Source: Ceratopteris richardii (lineage: Eukaryota > Streptophyta > Polypodiopsida > Polypodiales > Pteridaceae). Taken from it: a stretch of 64,000 nucleotides of DNA. The translations under genes and the position numbers were made by a program. Location: assembly GCA_020310875.1 (NCBI GenBank), contig CM035432.1, positions 92,627,018-92,691,017 on the forward strand, in the 5' to 3' direction. Below the pieces are notes generated by a model. That model saw only the letters and a list, made by a program, of their open reading frames with translations, was not told where the DNA came from and searched no databases. Of the stretch, positions 1 to 7,649 are shown piece after piece. The stretch's first letter is position 1; every line of letters starts with the position of its first letter.

Positions 1-38
1 CTTTTTCTCTGCTTTGTGCTCTCTTTAGCTCTGCAACA
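1..38 (-). repeat. Inner edge of element 1 3' LTR
   Basis: These 38 bases match 15928-15965, the outer end of the right LTR, at 37 of 38 positions. On the minus strand they begin with TGTTG, as an LTR start should. The rest of this LTR lies left of the window. Confidence 0.85.
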
Positions 39-53
39 CTCTCCCCCTCTTCG
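39..53 (-). promoter_or_regulatory. Polypurine tract of element 1
   Basis: On the minus strand this is an almost pure purine run (CGAAGAGGGGGAGAG) directly before the TGTTG start of the 3' LTR, the position where plus-strand priming begins in LTR elements. Confidence 0.8.
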
Positions 54-104
54 TCTCTGTCGTCCCTTGATAGGCTTTGCTTCTTGTCCTCGGTTTGTTG
101 TCTG

Positions 105-300
105 CACGCATCCAGTGGTTGAAGAAGCAATAAGGACTGTTAGACAATTTGGTATATTATCTGAGGTTTGTCCTTTGCTTCTGTTTTTGGCTTACTTTAA
201 GAGTTCTGAATACACGCACCCAGTGGTCGAAGAAGCAATAAGGACCGTTAGAGAATTTGTTATTTTGTCTGATCTATGCCCTTTGCTTCTGTTTTTGCCC
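105..300. repeat. 108-bp tandem duplication in element 1 3' untranslated region
   Basis: The block starting CACGCA at 105 recurs at 213 with few differences. Shared stretches include 'agtggt.gaagaagcaataagg' and a following 'cctttgcttctgtttttg'. It lies between the last ORF and the polypurine tract. No coding role is seen. Confidence 0.8.
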
Positions 301-544
301 CTTAGTATTCCGTATATCACATATTTGGGTTGCTATATTCAGTTGGGTTGCCACGCACGCCACCACTGACCTATATCTTGCTTGTTGTTCTCTGATTTGT
401 CCTGGTTGCAAACATGTGACCCCGCTGTATTGCTTTGAGCCTGTTTACTTTCTTCCACCGTGCAAGACCTGGATGATTCGCGTTGTTGTCTGCTACGTGC
501 ACCTGCGGGGCTCTGTGCAGAGATATACCTTCAGATATTTCTAT

Positions 545-931
545 TTAGTGAAGCTGCTTCTTTCGTTGCCTTCTTTTCTTCTTTTTACTTGACTCTCCCT
601 CAACACTGCCCCCCTCCTGGACTCTGTCGTCCCCGACAGGCTTTGACAAGCGACGGGCATATGTTTTATATACTTTTTGCTCTGTATCATTTAGCAAATT
701 GGCTTCACGTATCAAGAGTTGTTTCCATTGTTCTGCCTTCACACCGTCATTGGGTGGCTGTCTGTGATCTGCGAAGAAGCTAAGTTCATATGCCACTAAT
801 CTGGCATTTAAATTTGACAACATCTTCAAAAAAATTTCTGAATCAATCTCAAAAAATCCTGTAAAGAATGCTTCTTCAAAAGTTTGCATATATACACTTG
901 GCAAGAACATTAATCTGGAATAATTCGCCAT
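545..931 (-). CDS. Element 1 accessory ORF C, small basic-tailed protein
   Basis: A 128-residue ORF, last of three that follow integrase. The N-terminal ~70 residues are mixed hydrophobic/acidic and may form helices. The C-terminus is a strongly basic tail (KKKKRRQRKK near residues 116-126) that could act as a nuclear-localisation or RNA-binding patch. It resembles arginine-rich motifs, but this is too short to show homology. Its start overlaps the end of the preceding ORF by one base (TAATG), an arrangement compatible with termination-reinitiation. Part of its C-terminal coding (601-643) is a near copy of the polypurine-tract/LTR junction. No known family is recognised. The lack of a signal peptide or membrane segment argues against an envelope protein. 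Confidence 0.6.
   Translation of the reverse strand: MANYSRLMFLPSVYMQTFEEAFFTGFFEIDSEIFLKMLSNLNARLVAYELSFFADHRQPPNDGVKAEQWKQLLIREANLLNDTEQKVYKTYARRLSKPVGDDRVQEGGSVEGESSKKKKRRQRKKQLH
601..643. repeat. Internal near-copy of the polypurine tract/LTR junction
   Basis: The run from CAACACT through CTCTGTCGTCC to CAGGCTTTG resembles positions 34-78, the true 3' LTR edge plus polypurine tract. Here it lies inside ORF C. It may be a fossil duplication of the 3' end or a second priming tract. Confidence 0.6.
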
Positions 932-2481
932 TATTGTGGGGCGCTAGGCATCACCGATAGATCAAAAATGAGGATTTCCGTGCCCTGATTAATGCCGATG
1001 AAATTCAAAAAAGTGTAGGCCGCATGCTTGAAGACCTTCAAAACTGTAAGTATCATGCTAAGTATTTTATTGGTCATTTTGACGGTTAAGTCGGGTACTG
1101 TCGCATAATTTTGTAGCCAAAATTCGATGGTTTTAATCATATATTCTTCCCTTGGCAAATAATTATGTGGCGGGCTTGGAAGCATAGGATAGTTCAGCCA
1201 TTGTTTATTTATAGTGCCATTCTTTTGCATAGCCAAAAATTCTCTGGTATCCCTTCTGCGTGGTATAGGACAAAACGAAGGGTTTACCTGTAATGCATAT
1301 GGTGCTGCTTGCCAATGCACCCGTAGTGTGGGATGTTTCTCCAAAAATTTTCTTCTCCAAATTGGTTGTGCAGCTTCAAACTCTTCTTGATTGTAATTGA
1401 ATGTATCATGTTTAAAATTGAGCTGCTCATCTGGACTTTTCTGTGTAATTTTCTTTATATATCGTCTCGTTTTCTCTTTCAAGAGTCCGTATGGAATATT
1501 GAATGGCTTCATGATCTTGTCCAGGTCTTTACCTTTGATCTTGGCCTCTTTCATTACCTTGATGACTTCATTTTCAAAATTCTCCGTCAATCGGGACACC
1601 ACTAGTGCTCGTTCCTTCTGACTTATTTCTGCAGTGTATGGCATCGGATGATCATCATATATATCCGCCATCTGCTCATGTATTGGAGAATGACAAATCG
1701 GGGGAGATAGAGGACGTACCTCTACCTCGTCAGTAGGGTTTTCCTTTATTGGCTCTACTGGTATCCCGATCGGTGCTTTCTCTTTTATTTGAGTCTTTAA
1801 TTGTGCTATGCATTCATCTTTCTCTTTTACTTCTTGCATGGCTGCCGTGAGTGCTTCTTTTGCTGCAAGTAACTCATTTCCGATTTCAGCCACATTATCC
1901 ATGTTTTCACTGTAGCTTGTTGCAAGTTTGCCATGTGCTGTATTTAACTGCTTTTTTAATTCATTGATTTCTTGACTGTGCGTCCGTTCTGATTCTTCTC
2001 TCAATGCGCGCTCTTGTTTCAACAATTCTGCATGTTGTGCTAGCTGATCTCTTAATTCGTTTTCTTTGGTTTCCGAGGATTCCTGTTGCTCGATCGGTTG
2101 ATCGTATAGTAATGATTTCATTAATTCCTTATTCCTGCTTCGTAAAGTGTCATTCTCTTCCATATATAATTTGAGCTGTGTCTCGAGCAAAGTACTTCTA
2201 GCTCTCATTCTATCTTTATCAGCTTCGTTTGCATCATGTAATCGCTGTAAATCTGCGAGCTGTGTTTGCAGTTGATGATGCTGAGTGATTAATGATTGAT
2301 ATTGAGTTTTGGTTTCGAGCAACTCAGTGCTTTTGGCCGTTATCTCCTTTTGTGCCTGGATGAGCTGTGATGACAGTTGTTCGCTCATTATCTGGAATTG
2401 ATTCTTATCTCTCATAGCCTTATCATAATCCGCATCTATATCCATCATTTGCTGTTGTGTGTCCATGGCTGTCTGAATCAT
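931..2481 (-). CDS. Element 1 accessory ORF B, coiled-coil protein
   Basis: A 516-residue ORF. Residues ~1-225 are rich in Leu/Gln/Glu/Lys with heptad-like spacing (for example EINELKKQLNTAHGKL), typical of a long parallel coiled coil. A proline-containing linker follows at ~230-275. A C-terminal domain at ~280-516 has aromatic and basic residues (WRRKFLEKHPTLRVHW) that I do not recognise. It abuts ORF A with no gap and overlaps ORF C by a base, so the three look like one transcription unit on the element's sense strand. A coiled-coil segment in the same relative place is found downstream of integrase in element 3 (22132-22870). The role is unknown; oligomerisation or particle assembly is inference. 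Confidence 0.7.
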   Translation of the reverse strand: MIQTAMDTQQQMMDIDADYDKAMRDKNQFQIMSEQLSSQLIQAQKEITAKSTELLETKTQYQSLITQHHQLQTQLADLQRLHDANEADKDRMRARSTLLETQLKLYMEENDTLRSRNKELMKSLLYDQPIEQQESSETKENELRDQLAQHAELLKQERALREESERTHSQEINELKKQLNTAHGKLATSYSENMDNVAEIGNELLAAKEALTAAMQEVKEKDECIAQLKTQIKEKAPIGIPVEPIKENPTDEVEVRPLSPPICHSPIHEQMADIYDDHPMPYTAEISQKERALVVSRLTENFENEVIKVMKEAKIKGKDLDKIMKPFNIPYGLLKEKTRRYIKKITQKSPDEQLNFKHDTFNYNQEEFEAAQPIWRRKFLEKHPTLRVHWQAAPYALQVNPSFCPIPRRRDTREFLAMQKNGTINKQWLNYPMLPSPPHNYLPREEYMIKTIEFWLQNYATVPDLTVKMTNKILSMILTVLKVFKHAAYTFLNFIGINQGTEILIFDLSVMPSAPQ

Positions 2482-4134
2482 CTACTTTACTACAGGTTTC
2501 AGTTGAGTAACATCCACATTTAACCATGTTTTTGGTATACTTGGTTCTTCTCCGGTTGTGACATCTTTGTCCTGTGTCACATGTAATGTAGTGTCATGGG
2601 GCTGCCTAATCTGAAGCTGGATCCTCTGCTCAGCCACCATGTTTTCTTGATTTCCTTGAGGTGTATCATCTGGCACCTCGATCACAATTTGTTCTTGGTA
2701 TTGTAGCTTCTGCGAATTCACGTTCACTGGAGTTTGGATTTCCTCTTTGATAGGTGGTTTTACATATGTAACACTGGTTGTATCTTCCTTGATGCTGATC
2801 TTTGTAGTGTCATTCAATTGAATGACATGCTCAGGTTCAATAGATTCTTCTACTCTCTTTTCCTTTTCTTGGTTGTCCGGCGTTACTTCCACTTGATTAA
2901 TTTCATCCCATTCTGCTTCTTGAGTATCTGTCCTTATATCAGTATCCAGAGTATCTTTTTCAGGACTGGACTTCGTATTGGTACTAGAATCATCTATGCC
3001 CAGCTCTTTGTATCTTCCAGCTTGTTTGGGAGTCTTCTCTGTACTCCGTTGCTGTTTTTCTTGACTGGCCTGTCTATAATGATGACCTTGAATATTTAGG
3101 TTTACCTGCCCTTGCATATACTGATGTGTCTCTTCTAGGGCAGCGAAAAGATCTCTCTTTGTAATGGGCATTTGAGCCGTCGTGATCTTCGGCAATAGAT
3201 GTGTTCTCTTTGATTGCGGTGTAGCTTGAGCTTCCTCCTCCCGTAGACGCTTTGTACCCCTCATTGGTTTTTGTGAGCTGGTTCCTGCTTCTTCAACCAT
3301 AACAACTGCTTTCTTTTTCTTAGGGACCGTAGCGAATTTTGCATACTTGGCTAGCCCTTCTGATGTCGGCATCTCCCGTAAGCAATTTTTCATGTCGAGG
3401 GCTTCATATATCAGTAATGTTAATGCAGAACTGCCATTCGAAAACTTTTTCTGGCCCCATTTCTTCTGTGCTTCAAATAGTCTTTCTTGGATATACCCTG
3501 TCATATTCACTTTGTTCCCAATTTGTCTCATGGCACGAGATAATAGTTGTACTACAATCTTTTGTGGTGCCGTGTATTTGTGCATACTAGGGAAACAGAA
3601 ATGTTGGTGCACCAAACGGACAGCATCTTCGATGTCTATTCTGTTAATCTCCACAAAGGATCTCTTCTTAGGATCATGACATTCCTCTTTGACACTAGTA
3701 ATTCCTTCTTGATTCCATCCAAAAGCTTTATTGATCAGTTCATGAGTGAATTGGATGGTCTTCCATGTCCCTAATTTATCCAATACCCGTGCTTCTAGAA
3801 CTGATATTTTTGTTGCGGCAGGTTGCAAGGTATTCATAACTTGAGCACATCTCTGAAAATCTGGAATATAGATTGGCAATTTGAGAAATGCCTCTAGGCC
3901 TGCCTGCTTCCATACATCTTCAATATGCGGTAATCCTTGGATTATGGTCTTGAAGTCTTGTGACATAATAGGGAAGTAGTGATCCCTATCCATAATCTTG
4001 ATAGTTGCCATGAAAATAAGTTCTGAGACTGGTTGGTCATCACGAAACCAATGGCCTCTTACTTTTGTTACTGATTCCAATGGAAGAAGTTGGACCTCTT
4101 CCACTTGTGTAGCTTCGGAATTAGTCGATGCCAT
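2482..4134 (-). CDS. Element 1 accessory ORF A, globular domain plus disordered basic/acidic tail
   Basis: A 550-residue ORF, first of the three post-integrase ORFs. Residues ~20-265 look globular, with alternating hydrophobic and charged blocks (VRGHWFRDDQPVSELIFMA, FPIMSQDFKTIIQGLP). Lysine-rich nuclear-localisation-like patches lie near residue 270 (PKKKK) and around 295-315 (KRLREEE...SKR). The remaining ~230 residues are Glu/Gln/Thr/Lys-rich and probably disordered. No protease, RT, CCHC, signal-peptide or membrane signature is seen, so it does not look like an envelope gene. It may belong to the broad group of 'putative plant transposon' domains found in retroelement-linked ORFs, but I cannot confirm this by eye. 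Confidence 0.65.
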   Translation of the reverse strand: MASTNSEATQVEEVQLLPLESVTKVRGHWFRDDQPVSELIFMATIKIMDRDHYFPIMSQDFKTIIQGLPHIEDVWKQAGLEAFLKLPIYIPDFQRCAQVMNTLQPAATKISVLEARVLDKLGTWKTIQFTHELINKAFGWNQEGITSVKEECHDPKKRSFVEINRIDIEDAVRLVHQHFCFPSMHKYTAPQKIVVQLLSRAMRQIGNKVNMTGYIQERLFEAQKKWGQKKFSNGSSALTLLIYEALDMKNCLREMPTSEGLAKYAKFATVPKKKKAVVMVEEAGTSSQKPMRGTKRLREEEAQATPQSKRTHLLPKITTAQMPITKRDLFAALEETHQYMQGQVNLNIQGHHYRQASQEKQQRSTEKTPKQAGRYKELGIDDSSTNTKSSPEKDTLDTDIRTDTQEAEWDEINQVEVTPDNQEKEKRVEESIEPEHVIQLNDTTKISIKEDTTSVTYVKPPIKEEIQTPVNVNSQKLQYQEQIVIEVPDDTPQGNQENMVAEQRIQLQIRQPHDTTLHVTQDKDVTTGEEPSIPKTWLNVDVTQLKPVVK

Positions 4135-4862
4135 CTACACTCAATATAGAGTATGAATTAGTGGCCATATATTATCAAAACTCCTCCTTTATTTTTTTGT
4201 CATAAGCTTGACATTGCTCCGAGTGAATGGTGTCGTCCCTCTCCCGTGGGTGTGACAAAGGTAATACCTGGATTTTTCACCATTTTAGATATTTTTATAT
4301 TTTTATCTGAAAAGGAAAACAGAAAAGTTAGTTCATAGCCGAAGCGGTTATTACTTTTGGAGTAATTTTCTTAGTGTATGTACAAGTGCTCTCCTATTTC
4401 CCAAGAGGAAAATGTGCTCGACTATCCTGAAATAGAAGAAAGATGTGCCGAATGCTTGGCCTTGTAATGTGGCCCTATCATGCATACTTTGGGTCCTGAT
4501 AACTCCATATGTGTGCAATTGGAAGTAGTTGTTTGATGTATGCAGTCTGTCTTGTCTTTCGGTACCCAAATCTGCTTCATTCTGGTGGAATGTAGTGTAT
4601 TCTCCACCTTCTTGGTAAATGTGGTTCTTCTCCTGTAGTAAGTCTGCTTTAATTGTTTTGGGGATCTCAAATTGGCTTGTGTTGCGTCTGCAGCCTTCTT
4701 CTTTTTCCAATAGCTACTCTTCTGTGGCTGTATTGCTCGTAGACCCTTTTGGTTCTTCTTATGCTGAGGTTCATCGTTTCGGTTTAGCTTCTTTGGAGCA
4801 CATGATTTAGGAATCCAAATTATCGATCGGTTTGATTGAGCAGCTAATACTTTCTTTGGAAT
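4135..4862 (-). other. Spacer between second protease region and ORF A of element 1
   Basis: About 730 bp with only short open stretches (such as 4351-4710). A segment reading KQIWVPKD near 4570 resembles KIWVPKK at the matching place in element 2 (about 29.05 kb), so this spacer once coded or still codes for a conserved piece. No domain is recognised. Confidence 0.45.
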
Positions 4863-5741
4863 CTATATTGTAGCACTTCGTTGTTGACTTTGCTGCTCAA
4901 ACTTATCTGCTTTGTTACTTGCTTGGTTGCTCCGATGTCGATAGTGCTTCTGTCGTCGAAGATATTCCCTCAACTGATCTTTCCTTATCCAAGCTTGTTG
5001 AGTGTACGGAATAGGGTATAATTTAATAGGTACAGATTTTGAATCACTCAGAGTACTGGTCTCTCTTATGCATGGTGCTTCACTGAGGTTGGTTTCAGAT
5101 AGATTGACACTCTTGTGACTTGCTAGAATCAAAGATGGTATGCAAGCGGAATTCAATGTGTCCGCACATAAAGTACTTGACGATGGGGTTTCTATAGTGC
5201 TAGTGAACATACACTCTTGACTTTGTTCATTGGGATAAACTTTTGGATCTATGCTTACAGGTTTGATTGGTCGTTCGTCTAGCAAACTAAATACCTCACG
5301 ATGTCCTATCCTGGCAGAGATGTATCCTAAAGCCAATTGAATGGTCACCTCATATTCGTAAATCCAATCTTGACCTAACACAACATCTTCAAGTAAATCC
5401 TCATCATGACACACTAATAGCTTTTGTTCCATAGTGTTGTTGCCAAGATGCAGAGGTAAGGTGATCTCACCTATGCATTGAGTAATCGTTCCTCCTATTC
5501 CTATCAACTATGCCATCGATGGGCGTACCTCTTCCTTGAGTTTCTGGGTCAAAGAAAGTTTGATACAGCTTATGGCAGCTCCTATGTCAATGAGAGCATC
5601 CACCAAGTGGTACTCCGTTTTACCTGCTCCCAAATTCAAATAAGGTTGTGTTCTCTGTGAACCTACGCTTTTAGTGGCTCTAAAATTAGCCATTGGGATG
5701 AGTTCTTCTCCTAGTCGATATCTCTCATCTCTCTCTCTCAT
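4863..5741 (-). CDS. Second retropepsin-like domain of element 1, downstream of integrase
   Basis: The region codes for the two halves of a retropepsin-like fold. First comes an 'ALIDIGAAIS' block at the place of the catalytic D-T/S-G-A. Then comes an 'IGIGGT...GEITLPLHL' strand region followed by 'VVLGQDWIYEY', the equivalent of the conserved LG-R/Q-D-W-I block at the end of pepsin-like retroviral proteases. The corresponding domain in element 2 (29355-29882) keeps DSGA and LVLGQDW. Element 1 also has a normal protease upstream of RT (near residue 407 of the 7650-11231 ORF) with different sequence, so this is an extra domain and not a displaced one. It follows integrase directly. The downstream part (4863-5250) is Ser/Thr-rich and unrecognised. 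The function of the second protease is unknown. Confidence 0.72.
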
Positions 5742-5762
5742 CCACTCTTTCCGTTTCTTAAT

Positions 5763-7631
5763 TCATTCTAGGGCTTCAAGTCTCGCTTCTTCTCGTATCC
5801 TTTCCTCCTCAATACGTCGATTCTTGCCTTTGATTAATCGAGACATTGTTTCTTCGGTCAATGGTTCTAGATATTTTTTTACTCTACATCCGCTGATGTA
5901 GTTTGGTAATACGTCTCCATCTAGGGTTGCTAAGCTGATGGCTCCACTTGTCGATATACGATTGATAATTAATGGGCCATATCCCCTCTTCTGCAACTTC
6001 TTAGCATGTTGTTTCAAGGTATATACCAAAACTAAATCTCCTTCCTTCAAATTTTTGTCCTTAATGTGAGCATCAAAGTAGGCTTTCTGTCGCCGTTTAG
6101 CAGCATAAATGCCTGCTACTGCTTGTAACCTAGTTTCGTGAAGCTTTTCCATTTGATTCAATTGAGCTGATAGTTCATGTCCTATCCACTCGTAAGTAGT
6201 TGCTACTCTCAGAGTGGGAATTAAGAAATCAATTGGCAAAATAGCATTTTGTCCATATACTAAGTTAAAAGGAGTAGTGCCTATGGCGGTTTTATAGGCT
6301 ACTCGAAATGCCCATAAAGCATGATGTAATTGCTTATCCCAATCTGATCTACCATCGTTAACAATTTTTGTGAGAACTGTACACAAGATTTTATTCGAAC
6401 TCTCAGCTTGTCCATTGGCTTGTGGGTGATAAGGAGCTGATTTCTTATGAATTACCAAGAATTCATTCAGTAGAGCTTTTATGACTTCATTCACAAAGTG
6501 CGTACCTCTATCACTCACAATTTCTATCGGTAGTCCAAATCTAGTGAAAATGTTCTCAAAGAGAAACTTGGCCGTGGTTCTTGCGTCATTTTTCTTGGTT
6601 GCTTTGGCTTCAACCCATTTGGTCAGATAGTATGTGGCTACAATTATATATTCGGCATGGGATCCTTTCACTGGTGAGCTAATAGGTCCTATGAAGTCTA
6701 TTCCCCATTTCGTGAAAGCTATGGCACTCATCATGGGTCTCAGTGGCATCTCATCTCTTCTAATTGGATATTTCGTTCTTTGACAGGTATCACAACGTTG
6801 CACATATGTTACTGCATCTTGATGTAGAGTTGGCCACCACATTCCCGCAAAGAGGATCATTTTTGCAGTTTTATCTGCATAGAAGTGCCCTCCCACAGCT
6901 CCTGTATGTGCCATCTCTAAAACAGAAAGATATTCATCTTCATGAATGCACATTCGTAATTGGTTATCTCTCCCTCGCTTGAAAAGCTGTTTTCCTATAA
7001 TGGCATAATCCTTACTTTGTTCTACAAGTGCACGTTTCCTTGCTGAAGTGGCTCCTTCTGGGTATTCTTGGGTTTTTAAGAACTTCACCAGAGGCATGCT
7101 CCATCTTGGTGCTATTGTGGAATAGCATAGAGTTGAGTTCTCATCTGGATTTTGTTCTTGACAAATTTGGCAAGCTGACACATAATTATGTGCGTCTCTC
7201 TGCATGGTCGGCCAATATATGCCTAACCTCTTCAGGGTTTGCCATGTTCCGTTTGCATTCAAATGAGTTTTCCATTGGTTTACATGTGCTTTCTGAAGCC
7301 ACATCTCCTGTTCCTCTTCTTCTACACATCTCATTAACAATCCACTTGAATCTTGGTGATACAAACTTCCCGCAATGATATGAAGGTTTTTAGTCTTCCA
7401 AAGGTCTTGGGTTCGGTTTGGTGTGATCCCATCTTTCGGTCCATGTGTAAGTATAGGGATCAACTTTTCTGCCCATTGGGGACATACTTCCAGGTTAAAA
7501 AGATACGTATCTGGCAAATCATCGGGTACTCCTATGGGTGGTTCTCCGTGGGTCATTCTTGATAAGTGATCTGCTCTTATGTGAGTATTTCCTTTCTTGA
7601 CTACTACCTCAAAATCAAACTCCATTAGCAA
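5763..7631 (-). CDS. Integrase of element 1 with duplicated HHCC zinc-binding module
   Basis: A 622-residue ORF. Residues 1-30 carry the end of RNase H and its connection. Two complete zinc-binding modules follow: H116-x6-H123-x30-C154-x2-C157 and H242-x6-H249-x30-C280-x2-C283. The flanks preceding the two modules are also alike (LLMRCVEEEEQ... and QLRMCIHEDEY...), so the whole N-terminal domain appears duplicated in tandem. The catalytic core has D312 (GIDFIGPI), D374 (VSDRGTHF) and E410 (NGQAESSNK), giving DD35E spacing. The C-terminus has a GPY/F-like segment (RGYGPLIINRIST) near residues 555-600 and then a basic-acidic helix. There is no chromodomain. Integrase inserts the cDNA into host chromatin. 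Confidence 0.9.
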   Translation of the reverse strand: MLMEFDFEVVVKKGNTHIRADHLSRMTHGEPPIGVPDDLPDTYLFNLEVCPQWAEKLIPILTHGPKDGITPNRTQDLWKTKNLHIIAGSLYHQDSSGLLMRCVEEEEQEMWLQKAHVNQWKTHLNANGTWQTLKRLGIYWPTMQRDAHNYVSACQICQEQNPDENSTLCYSTIAPRWSMPLVKFLKTQEYPEGATSARKRALVEQSKDYAIIGKQLFKRGRDNQLRMCIHEDEYLSVLEMAHTGAVGGHFYADKTAKMILFAGMWWPTLHQDAVTYVQRCDTCQRTKYPIRRDEMPLRPMMSAIAFTKWGIDFIGPISSPVKGSHAEYIIVATYYLTKWVEAKATKKNDARTTAKFLFENIFTRFGLPIEIVSDRGTHFVNEVIKALLNEFLVIHKKSAPYHPQANGQAESSNKILCTVLTKIVNDGRSDWDKQLHHALWAFRVAYKTAIGTTPFNLVYGQNAILPIDFLIPTLRVATTYEWIGHELSAQLNQMEKLHETRLQAVAGIYAAKRRQKAYFDAHIKDKNLKEGDLVLVYTLKQHAKKLQKRGYGPLIINRISTSGAISLATLDGDVLPNYISGCRVKKYLEPLTEETMSRLIKGKNRRIEEERIREEARLEALE

Positions 7632-7649
7632 TAAAAACCATCGTACTAG

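Noticed and set aside
16-592. Plus-strand proteins at the start of the window
   Set aside because: They run antisense to the element 1 3' untranslated region and reflect its 108-bp repeat; no domain.
545-931. Relation of the ORF C basic tail (KKKKRRQRKK) to lentiviral Tat
   Set aside because: Low-complexity basic tails arise often. There is no other similarity, so only a generic RNA-binding or nuclear-localisation role is suggested.
545-4134. Envelope gene for element 1
   Set aside because: No signal peptide, no convincing transmembrane segment and no Cys pattern in the post-integrase ORFs; the coiled coil alone is not evidence of a fusion protein.
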